Shown piece after piece: positions 37,194 through 44,658 of a stretch of 64,000 bases of DNA. Under the pieces are notes generated by a model. It did not search any database. It was not told the origin of the DNA and saw only the letters and a program-made list of their open reading frames with translations. Every line of letters begins with the position of its first letter. Position 1 is the first letter of the stretch. Source of the DNA: Geobacter argillaceus. GTDB taxonomy: Bacteria; Desulfobacterota; Desulfuromonadia; Geobacterales; DSM-12255. Both the position numbers and the translations under genes were made by a program. Location of the stretch: positions 1 to 64,000 of the forward strand of contig NZ_VLLN01000007.1 of assembly GCF_007830735.1 (NCBI RefSeq), read 5' to 3'.

Positions 37194-38570
37194 ATGATGC
37201 GTGCCAGAAAATTTGTCTCAGCCCTGCTGGTCAGAGGAGTCCTTTTGTTGCTGGCGTTATCTGTCGGGCTTCCCGGGTGGAGCGTTGTGGCCGAGGCTGC
37301 CAGTATTACCGCTTCCCCGACAGGAGACGGAGTTTATGCGATCCAGGGGATTGGGTTCTCCGGAGTTTCAGGGCTTGATGTAACCGTAACCTATGATTCC
37401 TCGACGTTGGGCAATCCTCGGGTGGTGCAGGGGACGTTGCTGGCCAATGCTCTCTTCGCGGCCAACCCCAATGTGCCGGGAGTGATCAGGATCGGTGCGC
37501 TGAGCACGAGCGGTTTTTCCGGAACGGGCGTCATTGCGGCGATCACGTTTGACAAGAAAGCTGGTGCAGCCGGATCGCTTACCGGCCTTACCGCTTCACT
37601 GATCAACAGTTCGGGAGCACCTCTTGCCGTCACTACCAGTTACAGTAACGCCCCGGCAACGTATGCTTCCCAGACTGTCCAAACCGACACAACGGCACCT
37701 GGCACACCGACTCCGACCACCCCGTCAATACCCATAACGACGGGAGCCGGCGGTAGCGGGGCTACAGGGATCGCAGGCACATCGACAGGCGGTTCGGTGT
37801 ATCTGGGCACGGTGTCAATGCCCGGCGACGCTGCCACGAGCCAGCCGGAGAAAAAGGCTGAGTATAAGGCTGAGACGCAGAAGGCTGATCAGCAACCGCT
37901 CCCGAACCAAGAGGCAGTGGATGAACAGGCTCGCGATAGGGGCAAGGCTGAGCCGGAGGAAAAGAAAGCGCCGGTCGAAAAGAAAGACATCGTCTACCCG
38001 TCCGTGAGCGAGAAGATCAGGACCTCTTCTGAGAAGCTGACCATGGAGAAACTGCTCGCCCTGTTCGAGCTCTCCACGGAGCTCCCCTACAGCCAGGCAC
38101 CCGGTGTCGTTCTGAGTGACGGCAAAACCAGCGTACGTCTCACCGTTCGTCTTGGTGAGTCCGGTAAGGAGACCCCCAGCTTCGCTCTGAAGCACGCCAA
38201 ACTGCTCTCCCTTCAACAGGGCGAGGGCGGGGAGTGGCTTATTGAGGCGCTTCCTGCGTTGAATACGAACGAAGCCGCATTGACGGTATCCCTGGAAGCG
38301 TCGAGCATCAGGATTCCCCTGACCGTGGCCCAGCCGCTTAACGCCCGGAGTCTTGGCGATCTCAAAGTGCTCTCGGAGAGAACCTTTCCTCTCTTTCTCA
38401 CTGAGCGGGGCACCAAGGAGGCACCCCGCTACGATCTGAATGGTGATGGGAAACGTGACTACCTGGATGACTATATTTTTGCGGCAAATTACCTGGCCGG
38501 TGGGGGACGGGCTCCGTTACCGGACAGACTGCCGGCACCGGCTGCTCCGGCAGTGCCCAAGAAGCCATGA
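37194..38570 (+). CDS. Secreted protein with cohesin-like and dockerin-like domains
   Basis: About 458 residues. A signal peptide covers roughly 1-34 (cleavage near AEAA). A cohesin-like beta domain follows (about 35-155: VYAIQGIGFSG through VIAAITFDKK). Then comes a Thr/Pro/Gly linker (about 160-215), a Lys/Glu-rich charged linker (about 220-270), a second beta-rich region of unknown type (about 285-415), and one dockerin/EF-hand-like calcium repeat DLNGDGKRDYLDDYIF near 424-439, with a Pro/Ala-rich tail. AAGGAG lies 10 bases before the ATG at 37194. It is probably exported and may bind a partner or itself. Function unknown. Confidence 0.75.
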   Translation: MMRARKFVSALLVRGVLLLLALSVGLPGWSVVAEAASITASPTGDGVYAIQGIGFSGVSGLDVTVTYDSSTLGNPRVVQGTLLANALFAANPNVPGVIRIGALSTSGFSGTGVIAAITFDKKAGAAGSLTGLTASLINSSGAPLAVTTSYSNAPATYASQTVQTDTTAPGTPTPTTPSIPITTGAGGSGATGIAGTSTGGSVYLGTVSMPGDAATSQPEKKAEYKAETQKADQQPLPNQEAVDEQARDRGKAEPEEKKAPVEKKDIVYPSVSEKIRTSSEKLTMEKLLALFELSTELPYSQAPGVVLSDGKTSVRLTVRLGESGKETPSFALKHAKLLSLQQGEGGEWLIEALPALNTNEAALTVSLEASSIRIPLTVAQPLNARSLGDLKVLSERTFPLFLTERGTKEAPRYDLNGDGKRDYLDDYIFAANYLAGGGRAPLPDRLPAPAAPAVPKKP

Positions 38571-38616
38571 GCTGCTGCTGACCCCATATTCCCTGCCAGC
38601 AGCGCCTATCCTCGTG

Positions 38617-38661
38617 AATACCCAACGGCCGACCCTGTAAACGAGTCGGCCGTTGGGTATT
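38617..38661 (+). terminator. Terminator hairpin
   Basis: A perfect 17-base inverted repeat (38617-38633 and 38645-38661) with an 11-base loop, 46 bases after the cohesin-like gene. The T-run is short. Confidence 0.65.
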
Positions 38662-38737
38662 TCAGCCTCATGAAAACGTTTCCCGGCACGGCTGAATATG
38701 CTATACATTGCCGACAATCTTGAGTGGGAGCAATCGG

Positions 38738-39685
38738 TTGGCAAAGAAAACGAACAAAAAGGTCAACAGGAAGCAACAGGGCGGTCCGAAGCGGCCTTTG
38801 GCCGTTTTGCTGGCCATAGTGCTGTTGATTGTTGCCGTGTTTCTGGGGCTTGAATGGCTCAAGACGGCGCGTCTGCCGCTGGTGGAGGAAAAGACGGCAA
38901 CGGTCGGACGCGGGCAGATCCCGCCCCGGCCGGAGCACAAGGAGTACGAACAGCGTCCCTACACCTCGGTCCCGGCTCCTGCAGCACCTCTGCCGAAGAA
39001 GACCGGGCGGAGGCCGTCAGGCCCCGGCAGCGTGGCCATTATCATCGATGACATGGGAGCCGGCATGCAGGAGGCACGTGACCTGCTTGCCATTGGCCTG
39101 CCCATAACCTTCTCGGTAATTCCCGGTCTGCCGAAGGATCGCGCCGTGGCCGAACTGGCCCATCAACAGGGCGGCAGGGTGATGATCCATATGCCGATGG
39201 AGCCCCAGGGATATCCGGAGCGCCGCCTCGAAAAAAATGGTCTCCTCCTTTCCCAGAGCGAAGCCGAGATTACTGAGCGGCTGCGGACATATCTGCAGGC
39301 CGTTCCCCACGCGGTCGGGGCCAACAACCATATGGGGTCACGTTTCACCGAGGATGGGGAGAAGATGGGGCTGGTCCTGAACATATTGAAGGAAAAGGGG
39401 CTGTTCTTCATCGACAGCCGGACCAGTCCCAAGTCAGTGGGGTTGCAACTGGCACATCAACTGGGAATGGAGGCCGGGACCCGGAATGTGTTTCTGGATA
39501 ATGTGCAGGAGGTGGGGGCGATCAAGGTTCAGCTGGAAGAGGCGGCGCGCATCGCCCGCAGGAAAGGCGGGGCCATTGCCATCGGCCACCCGCATCCCAC
39601 AACGATCCGTGCCTTGCGGGAGATGATGCCCGAACTGCGGGACGCAGGTATCAAATTTGTCTATGTCTCGGAGCTGGTCAGGTGA
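38738..39685 (+). CDS. Divergent polysaccharide deacetylase-family protein
   Basis: About 315 residues. A lysine-rich N-terminus and one membrane helix (about 17-40) anchor it, with the catalytic domain from about 95 outside. The domain belongs to the divergent polysaccharide deacetylase family: AIIIDDMGAG, RVMIHMPMEP, ANNHMGSRF and IAIGHPHPTT supply the Asp and His metal and active-site positions. The substrate is likely a cell-envelope glycan but is unproven. The start is a TTG at 38738, with GTGGGAG seven bases upstream. Its last 8 bases overlap the end of the convergent ParA-like gene. Confidence 0.85.
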   Translation: MAKKTNKKVNRKQQGGPKRPLAVLLAIVLLIVAVFLGLEWLKTARLPLVEEKTATVGRGQIPPRPEHKEYEQRPYTSVPAPAAPLPKKTGRRPSGPGSVAIIIDDMGAGMQEARDLLAIGLPITFSVIPGLPKDRAVAELAHQQGGRVMIHMPMEPQGYPERRLEKNGLLLSQSEAEITERLRTYLQAVPHAVGANNHMGSRFTEDGEKMGLVLNILKEKGLFFIDSRTSPKSVGLQLAHQLGMEAGTRNVFLDNVQEVGAIKVQLEEAARIARRKGGAIAIGHPHPTTIRALREMMPELRDAGIKFVYVSELVR

Positions 39686-41072
39686 GCTGGGCCGCCACCT
39701 GTCCCTTGAGCCGTGTAAAGGCCCGGTAGTTGTCGTCCTGAAGGATCTTTTCCGGGGCTGAACTCTTAACCGGGTGGACCAGTAGGAAGCCGTCCCGGAA
39801 CGAGCCGTCATAACCACCCATGGTGTCTTTCATGAGGGTGTAAAGCGGCGGTTTTCGGTCCTCGTTGAAAAAGCCCCCCAGGTAATCCTTGAGCGGGTAT
39901 TCGCGCTGCAGCAACTGCACCCCTCCCTGATCGAACCGGCTGACGATCACGCTCGGTCCGCTGCCGTTGTGCATCGGTCTGAAGGCAAAGGACGATTCCC
40001 TTGCTGACTCCTTCAGGAGCAGCAGGGACGGATCATCATCGGCCAGGGTCTCCCCCAGGTTGTAAATGGTGTTCGTCAGGAAGCGGAGAAAGCAGTTCTC
40101 TTCAACGAAGCCGTTGGCAGCACCATCGGAGGTTTCATAGTAGAACCCCGCCGTTACGCCGGCCTCATGGTTGAACGGCGTGCGACAGAAGAGGCATTCC
40201 TGGCTGATGCCGTTCAGCCGGGCATAGAAGGACTCTTTCTTGCGTTCGTCTTCGGCCGTGAGCCACTGATGGAACAGGAGGGCACGGGGTTCACTGGTTG
40301 CCCGGTACTCTTCCAGAAAGGTTCTGGCCAACTGGAAGAACTGGCCGTAGACGTCCGTTCCCCGGCCATGGGTGAGAATGGGATAGATCTTGCCGTCCGG
40401 ATTGGTGTTCAGGCTCTCGACCTTGGGGCTTTTGGAGATGAAGTTTTCCTGGCAGCGGTAGCCGCGGTTGATGGCGAAAGCCTTCAGCAGACTCTTCTGG
40501 TCGGCGAACAGGCCATCGAACTTAATCCGCTCGTCGATCAGGCAGGGGATCAGGGAGAGGCTCTTGCGGTCCATGCCCCGTTTGTCGAACAGGGCGAAGA
40601 TGTTCTTGCAGTTTTCCAGGCTCGGCATATCCTTTACCGGGATCAGGACCCGGTCAGCGGCATACAGGGCGTTCTGGGTCAGGGTGTCCAGGTCGGGACG
40701 GGTGTCGATGATCAGGATGCCGGGAATCCCCGATTTCGCCAGGAGCCGGGCCAGGACCATCGGCCCTTTGACGGCGTCCTTCAGGTCGCCCAGATCCGGT
40801 GACGAGGGGATAAAGTTAACGCCGTACTGGCCGGTGTGCAGGAGGTCCCGGCCAGGGGTTTCCAGCAGGAGGTCGGCGACCGACCCGTTACTCTTCTGCC
40901 CCTTGATGCCGAACATCCGGTCAATGGTAAAGTGGTTGTCGAAGGAGAAGAGGGAGACCGGCAGCTCTTCGTCCAGGGCCTTCAGAAAGATGGCCAGATT
41001 GGTGGCCAGGGTGGTCTTGCCGACGCCACCCTTTTCCGATGAAATTGTAATGACATATGGGTAATTGTTCAT
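39678..41072 (-). CDS. ParA/MinD-like ATPase with unassigned C-terminal domain
   Basis: 464 residues. The N-terminal half (about 1-260) is a ParA-type deviant Walker ATPase: KGGVGKTTLATNLA at 14-27 has the deviant Walker A signature, and ILIIDTRPDLD is the Walker B region. The C-terminal 200 residues match no family I recognise; they hold a CxxC pair in ECLFCRTPF near 292 and end with VHPVKSSAPEKILQDD. No ParB gene or parS-like site is adjacent, so this is not a standard chromosome or plasmid partition pair. It might position an envelope or cytoplasmic complex. Single gene. Confidence 0.85.
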   Translation of the reverse strand: MNNYPYVITISSEKGGVGKTTLATNLAIFLKALDEELPVSLFSFDNHFTIDRMFGIKGQKSNGSVADLLLETPGRDLLHTGQYGVNFIPSSPDLGDLKDAVKGPMVLARLLAKSGIPGILIIDTRPDLDTLTQNALYAADRVLIPVKDMPSLENCKNIFALFDKRGMDRKSLSLIPCLIDERIKFDGLFADQKSLLKAFAINRGYRCQENFISKSPKVESLNTNPDGKIYPILTHGRGTDVYGQFFQLARTFLEEYRATSEPRALLFHQWLTAEDERKKESFYARLNGISQECLFCRTPFNHEAGVTAGFYYETSDGAANGFVEENCFLRFLTNTIYNLGETLADDDPSLLLLKESARESSFAFRPMHNGSGPSVIVSRFDQGGVQLLQREYPLKDYLGGFFNEDRKPPLYTLMKDTMGGYDGSFRDGFLLVHPVKSSAPEKILQDDNYRAFTRLKGQVAAQLT

Positions 41073-41158
41073 GCGGCGGATAATACAATGAACCTGTTGG
41101 CCCGGTCAACCGGTTTGACACCCTCCTGCCCCTGTGATAGAGAGAAGGCGTCGATTTA

Positions 41159-41179
41159 GGGCGATCACAAGGATCGCCC
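41159..41179. repeat. Short REP-like palindrome upstream of xseA
   Basis: GGGCGATC (41159-41166) and GATCGCCC (41172-41179) flank a 5-base loop; the flanks continue as TA on both sides. It lies 21 bases before the xseA start. The form resembles dispersed short palindromic repeats; only one copy of this sequence was seen in the window. Confidence 0.5.
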
Positions 41180-41200
41180 CTACACGCCGGATCAGAATAT

Positions 41201-42541
41201 ATGGACCTTTTCAGCGAAAAACGGATTCTGACGGTCAGCCAGCTGACAGCCCTGGTACGCGGGGTGCTGGAGGAAAACTTCCAGCAGGTCTGGGTGGAAG
41301 GGGAGATCTCCAACCTGGCCCAGCCGTCCTCCGGACACTGCTATTTCACCCTGAAGGATGGCACTGCCCAGATCCGCTGCGTTATGTTCCGGGGGGCGGC
41401 GCGCATGCTCCGTTTCCGGCCGCAGGACGGCATGGGGCTGATCGCCCGGGGACGCCTTTCGGTGTATGACCAGCGCGGTGACTACCAACTGCTGGTCGAA
41501 TACCTGGAACCCAAGGGGGTCGGTGCCCTGCAGCTGGCCTTTCAGCAGCTGAAGGAACGGCTCGCCCGGGAAGGGCTCTTTGACGAACGGCACAAAAAGC
41601 CGCTTCCTCTGCTCCCGCAACGGATAGGGATCGTCACTTCTCCCACCGGTGCGGCCATTCACGATATCCTGCATGTCCTTAACCGCCGCTTTGCCAACCT
41701 GGAGATCCTGCTGTACCCGGTGAAGGTGCAGGGCGAAGGGGCAGGGGGGGAGATAGCGGCTGCCATCCGGGAATTCAACCGCCATGGCCAGGTGGATGTC
41801 CTGATCGTCGGACGTGGTGGCGGCTCCCTGGAGGACCTCTGGGCGTTCAACGAAGAGGTGGTTGCCAGGTCGATTCACGCCTCGAAGATCCCGGTGATTT
41901 CCGCTGTCGGTCACGAGGTGGATGTGACCATTGCCGACCTGGTGGCCGACCTGCGGGCACCTACGCCATCGGCGGCGGCAGAACTGGTGGTGGGGAGCAA
42001 GGTGGAGCTTGAGGAGCGGCTGATACTGCTGGAGCACCGCTTGCAACAGGCCATGCGGCACTGTTTTGCCGATCTCCGCGGTCGCCTGACCGCATCGACC
42101 CGGGCGCTCAGGGACCCGACCACCCTGCTCGGGCATGCGGCCCAACGGGTGGACGACCTGGCCGAGCGCCTTGCCCAGGCCACGCGCTGGGGAGTGGCGG
42201 CGCGCAAAGAACGGCTGGAGCGGCGGATCGGCCAGCTGCGCATGGCGTCGCCGCTGCTCAAAGTGGAGCGGGGGCGGGAGCTGTTGATCTCGTGCCAGGC
42301 CAGGAATGCGGCGGCGCTGTGTCGCCAGCTTGACCGGAACCGGGAGCGGCTGGCCATAGCCGGCTCCGCCCTGCATGCCCTTTCGCCGCTCCTCACCCTG
42401 GGCAGGGGGTATGCGGTGGTGCAGAAGTATCCGGAGCTGGCGGTGGTGAAAGACGCCGGACAGCTCGCGGCCGGGGACCGCCTGAACGTCATCCTTCAGA
42501 AAGGTGAAGTGGACTGCCTGGTCGAGAAGGTGAAAGAGTAA
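41201..42541 (+). CDS. xseA: Exodeoxyribonuclease VII large subunit
   Basis: 446 residues. An N-terminal OB-fold (about 5-100, VEGEISNLAQPSSGHCYF) binds single-stranded DNA, the catalytic core follows (RIGIVTSPTGAAIHD near 140; GRGGGSLEDLWAFN near 205), then the helical region and C-terminal segment for XseB binding. It degrades single-stranded DNA processively with the small subunit. The matching xseB lies 0.9 kb downstream, separated by a toxin-antitoxin pair. Confidence 0.95.
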   Translation: MDLFSEKRILTVSQLTALVRGVLEENFQQVWVEGEISNLAQPSSGHCYFTLKDGTAQIRCVMFRGAARMLRFRPQDGMGLIARGRLSVYDQRGDYQLLVEYLEPKGVGALQLAFQQLKERLAREGLFDERHKKPLPLLPQRIGIVTSPTGAAIHDILHVLNRRFANLEILLYPVKVQGEGAGGEIAAAIREFNRHGQVDVLIVGRGGGSLEDLWAFNEEVVARSIHASKIPVISAVGHEVDVTIADLVADLRAPTPSAAAELVVGSKVELEERLILLEHRLQQAMRHCFADLRGRLTASTRALRDPTTLLGHAAQRVDDLAERLAQATRWGVAARKERLERRIGQLRMASPLLKVERGRELLISCQARNAAALCRQLDRNRERLAIAGSALHALSPLLTLGRGYAVVQKYPELAVVKDAGQLAAGDRLNVILQKGEVDCLVEKVKE

Positions 42542-42542
42542 C

Positions 42543-42571
42543 TTGACACCACCTTGGCTCAATAGTAAGGT
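42543..42571 (+). promoter_or_regulatory. Sigma-70 promoter of the toxin-antitoxin pair
   Basis: TTGACA (42543-42548) and TAAGGT (42566-42571) with 17-base spacing begin 2 bases after the xseA stop. A short inverted repeat (GTAGT 42570-42574, ACTAC 42582-42586) overlaps and follows the -10 box and could be the autoregulation site. Confidence 0.55.
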
Positions 42572-42599
42572 AGTGGTCAGTACTACATGTGGGGGCTTT

Positions 42600-42842
42600 A
42601 TGCTAACAGTACGGGCAGTTGACGCCAACCGTCATTTCTCCAATGTCCTGAAGCAGGTATCCCAAGGTGAAGAGTTCCTCGTCGTCTCAAGGGGAAAGCC
42701 GGTAGCCACCATTTCGCCGGTTAGAACGGCAGATGGTTCGAGACTGGCGGCAAGGAAGATGTTATTCGAGCGTCTGCGCAGCCAGGAGACAACGGGGGCC
42801 AGAACCTGGACCCGTGACGAGCTGTACGAGCGTACTCCGTGA
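42600..42842 (+). CDS. Phd/YefM-family antitoxin
   Basis: 80 residues. The N-terminal block MLTVRAVDANRHFSNVL and FLVVSRGKPVATISP are typical of the Phd/YefM DNA-binding fold, and the charged C-terminus would neutralise the toxin. The ATG at 42600 starts the conserved fold; the upstream frame from 42543 overlaps the promoter. It overlaps the PIN toxin start by 4 bases (GTGA), the usual coupled order of antitoxin first. It is expected to repress its own promoter. Confidence 0.88.
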   Translation: MLTVRAVDANRHFSNVLKQVSQGEEFLVVSRGKPVATISPVRTADGSRLAARKMLFERLRSQETTGARTWTRDELYERTP

Positions 42843-43285
42843 GGGTCACGTTTGATACCAATATTCTTGCCTACGCCGAAGGGGTGGGTGATGCCGCCCG
42901 CAGGGACAGCACCATGGAGCTACTTGGCCGGTTGCCCGCTGAAAGTGTCCTGCTTCCAGCGCAGGTACTGGGCGAACTCTACCGGGTGTTGACCGGCAAG
43001 GCGCAGCATTCGCCGGATACGACCCGTTCCATTGTTCTCCAATGGGCCGACAGCTTCGAAGTTGTCGATTCGACCTGGACAGCATTTCAAGCGGCCTTTG
43101 ATCTGACAGTTGATCATGGTCTTCAGATCTGGGATGCGCTGATCCTTGCAGTTACCGCTGAAAACCGATGTCGGATGCTACTCACCGAAGACCTCCAGCA
43201 CGGTTTTACCTGGCGTGGGGTAACAGTTGTGAATCCCTATCGAATTCCCTCCCATCCACTGCTTACTCCGCTTCTTCTCCGATAA
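42839..43285 (+). CDS. PIN-domain toxin (VapC-like ribonuclease)
   Basis: 148 residues. The PIN-fold acidic residues are present in FDTNILAYA (Asp6), LGELYR (Glu near 44) and IWDALILA (Asp near 100), with a late Asp in LLTEDLQHG; they coordinate metal for RNA cleavage. The start is GTG overlapping the antitoxin stop. It is expected to act on tRNA or rRNA when free of the antitoxin. The pair sits between xseA and xseB, so it looks like an insertion into that operon. Confidence 0.88.
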   Translation: MRVTFDTNILAYAEGVGDAARRDSTMELLGRLPAESVLLPAQVLGELYRVLTGKAQHSPDTTRSIVLQWADSFEVVDSTWTAFQAAFDLTVDHGLQIWDALILAVTAENRCRMLLTEDLQHGFTWRGVTVVNPYRIPSHPLLTPLLLR

Positions 43286-43459
43286 CCCACCATTGGTGAA
43301 CTTACTAAAGTCTGCGATTACCCATGCAGGCAATCCTTGACTGACGGGACCCTTCCTGTATAATACCGTCTCTTTTGATGCGCCATCCCTTCCGGCAGCC
43401 ATGACATGGCAGGTGGCAGGGTGCGCGATTCCTGCAGGAACAGCGGGTGAAACAACTCT

Positions 43460-43687
43460 ATGGCAACGGAAAAGTTCGAATCGGCGCTCAAGAAACTCGA
43501 AGAGGTGGTGCGGCGTCTGGAGGGTGGCGACCTGTCTCTGGACGATTCCCTCAAGGCGTTTGAAGAGGGGATGAAGCAGGTGACCTTTTGCACCAGGAAG
43601 CTGAACGAGGCGGAGAAGCGTGTCGAACTGCTGCTGAAGAACAAGGACGGGGCTTTTGTAAAGGAACCGTTCCGGGTTGACGATTGA
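43460..43687 (+). CDS. xseB: Exodeoxyribonuclease VII small subunit
   Basis: 75 residues, usual XseB size. It forms a two-helix protein that binds XseA: KFESALKKLEEVVRRLEGGD and DDSLKAFEEGMKQ are the family blocks. A 174-base gap follows the toxin gene and the ispA start follows 16 bases after its stop, so xseB-ispA-dxs probably form one transcript. Confidence 0.95.
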   Translation: MATEKFESALKKLEEVVRRLEGGDLSLDDSLKAFEEGMKQVTFCTRKLNEAEKRVELLLKNKDGAFVKEPFRVDD

Positions 43688-43703
43688 ATTAAGGGGAATC
43701 GTG

Positions 43704-44597
43704 ATGGACTTGAAGCTCTACTTGAAAGAACAGTGTCAACTGGTCGACAAGGCACTGGACAGTTATCTGCCCAAAGAGGACGATCTGCCGTTCTCGCTGC
43801 ACAAGGCCATGCGCTACTCGGTCTTTGCCGGCGGCAAACGGGTGCGGCCGATTCTCATGCTTGCCGCCTGTGAGGCGGTGGGAGGTGAGATCAGCCAGGC
43901 CATGCCTGCTGCCTGCGCCATGGAGATGATTCACACCTACTCCCTGATCCACGACGATCTCCCTGCCATGGACGACGACGACTTCCGGCGGGGCAATCCG
44001 ACCAACCACAAGGTCTTTGGTGAGGCAATCGCCATCCTGGCCGGTGACGCCCTGCTGACTCAGGCGTTCATCCTCCTCAGCGCGCCGGAACTGCCTGGTT
44101 TCGTATCGCCCGAGCGGCTCCTGGCAGTCACCAGGGAGATTGCCACCTGCGCCGGCTCCTTCGGTATGGTCGGTGGGCAGGTGGTGGATATGGAGAGCGA
44201 AGGGAAGGCCGATATCGACCTGCCGACGGTACAGTATATCCATACCCACAAGACCGGTGCCCTGATCAAGGCTTCGGTAAAGGCCGGTGCCATTCTCGGT
44301 AATGCCGACTCAAGCCAGCTGGCAGCCATTACCCGTTATGGCGAGGCAGCAGGACTGGCTTTCCAGATCGCCGACGACATCCTCGACATCGAAGGTACCA
44401 CCGAGGAGATCGGCAAGGATGCGGGGAGTGACCAGGCACGGGGCAAGGCGACCTATCCGGCAGTGGTCGGGCTGGCAGACGCCAAACGAAGAGCCGTGGA
44501 GTTGATGGAGATCGCTCTGGCCGCGCTCGATCCGCTGGGGGCCAAGGCCGAACCGCTCAGGGAGATCGCCAAGTACATCGTCAGCCGCAAATCGTAA
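43704..44597 (+). CDS. ispA: Farnesyl/geranyl diphosphate synthase
   Basis: About 297 residues, trans-isoprenyl diphosphate synthase of the short-chain type. It condenses IPP with DMAPP/GPP. The first Asp-rich motif lies in HDDLPAMDDDDFRRG (near 85) and the second in QIADDILDIEG (near 227). AAGGGG precedes the start. It lies between xseB and dxs, joining precursor supply to chain formation. Product length is inferred from the family. Confidence 0.93.
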   Translation: MDLKLYLKEQCQLVDKALDSYLPKEDDLPFSLHKAMRYSVFAGGKRVRPILMLAACEAVGGEISQAMPAACAMEMIHTYSLIHDDLPAMDDDDFRRGNPTNHKVFGEAIAILAGDALLTQAFILLSAPELPGFVSPERLLAVTREIATCAGSFGMVGGQVVDMESEGKADIDLPTVQYIHTHKTGALIKASVKAGAILGNADSSQLAAITRYGEAAGLAFQIADDILDIEGTTEEIGKDAGSDQARGKATYPAVVGLADAKRRAVELMEIALAALDPLGAKAEPLREIAKYIVSRKS

Positions 44598-44602
44598 CAA
44601 AT

Positions 44603-44630
44603 CAGTGAGGAGTGAGGGGGGAGGCGTGAG
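44603..44630. repeat. Heptanucleotide repeat, single-armed (upstream of dxs)
   Basis: Four consecutive 7-base units, such as GAGTGAG and GCGTGAG, fill the gap between ispA and dxs, ending 28 bases before the dxs start. No inverse arm was found. Same period and setting as the four hairpin versions at 50123, 56305, 59081 and 63145. Confidence 0.65.
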
Positions 44631-44658
44631 GCGGTCTTAGCGCTTCGCCCGAATAATC

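Noticed and set aside
42570-42586. Strong operator call at the toxin-antitoxin promoter
   Set aside because: Arms of only 5 bases with a 7-base spacer are too weak to list as a separate feature; mentioned only within the promoter entry.
41192-42628. 478-codon minus-strand open frame opposite xseA
   Set aside because: xseA is unambiguous on the plus strand, and the antisense frame also runs over the toxin-antitoxin promoter.
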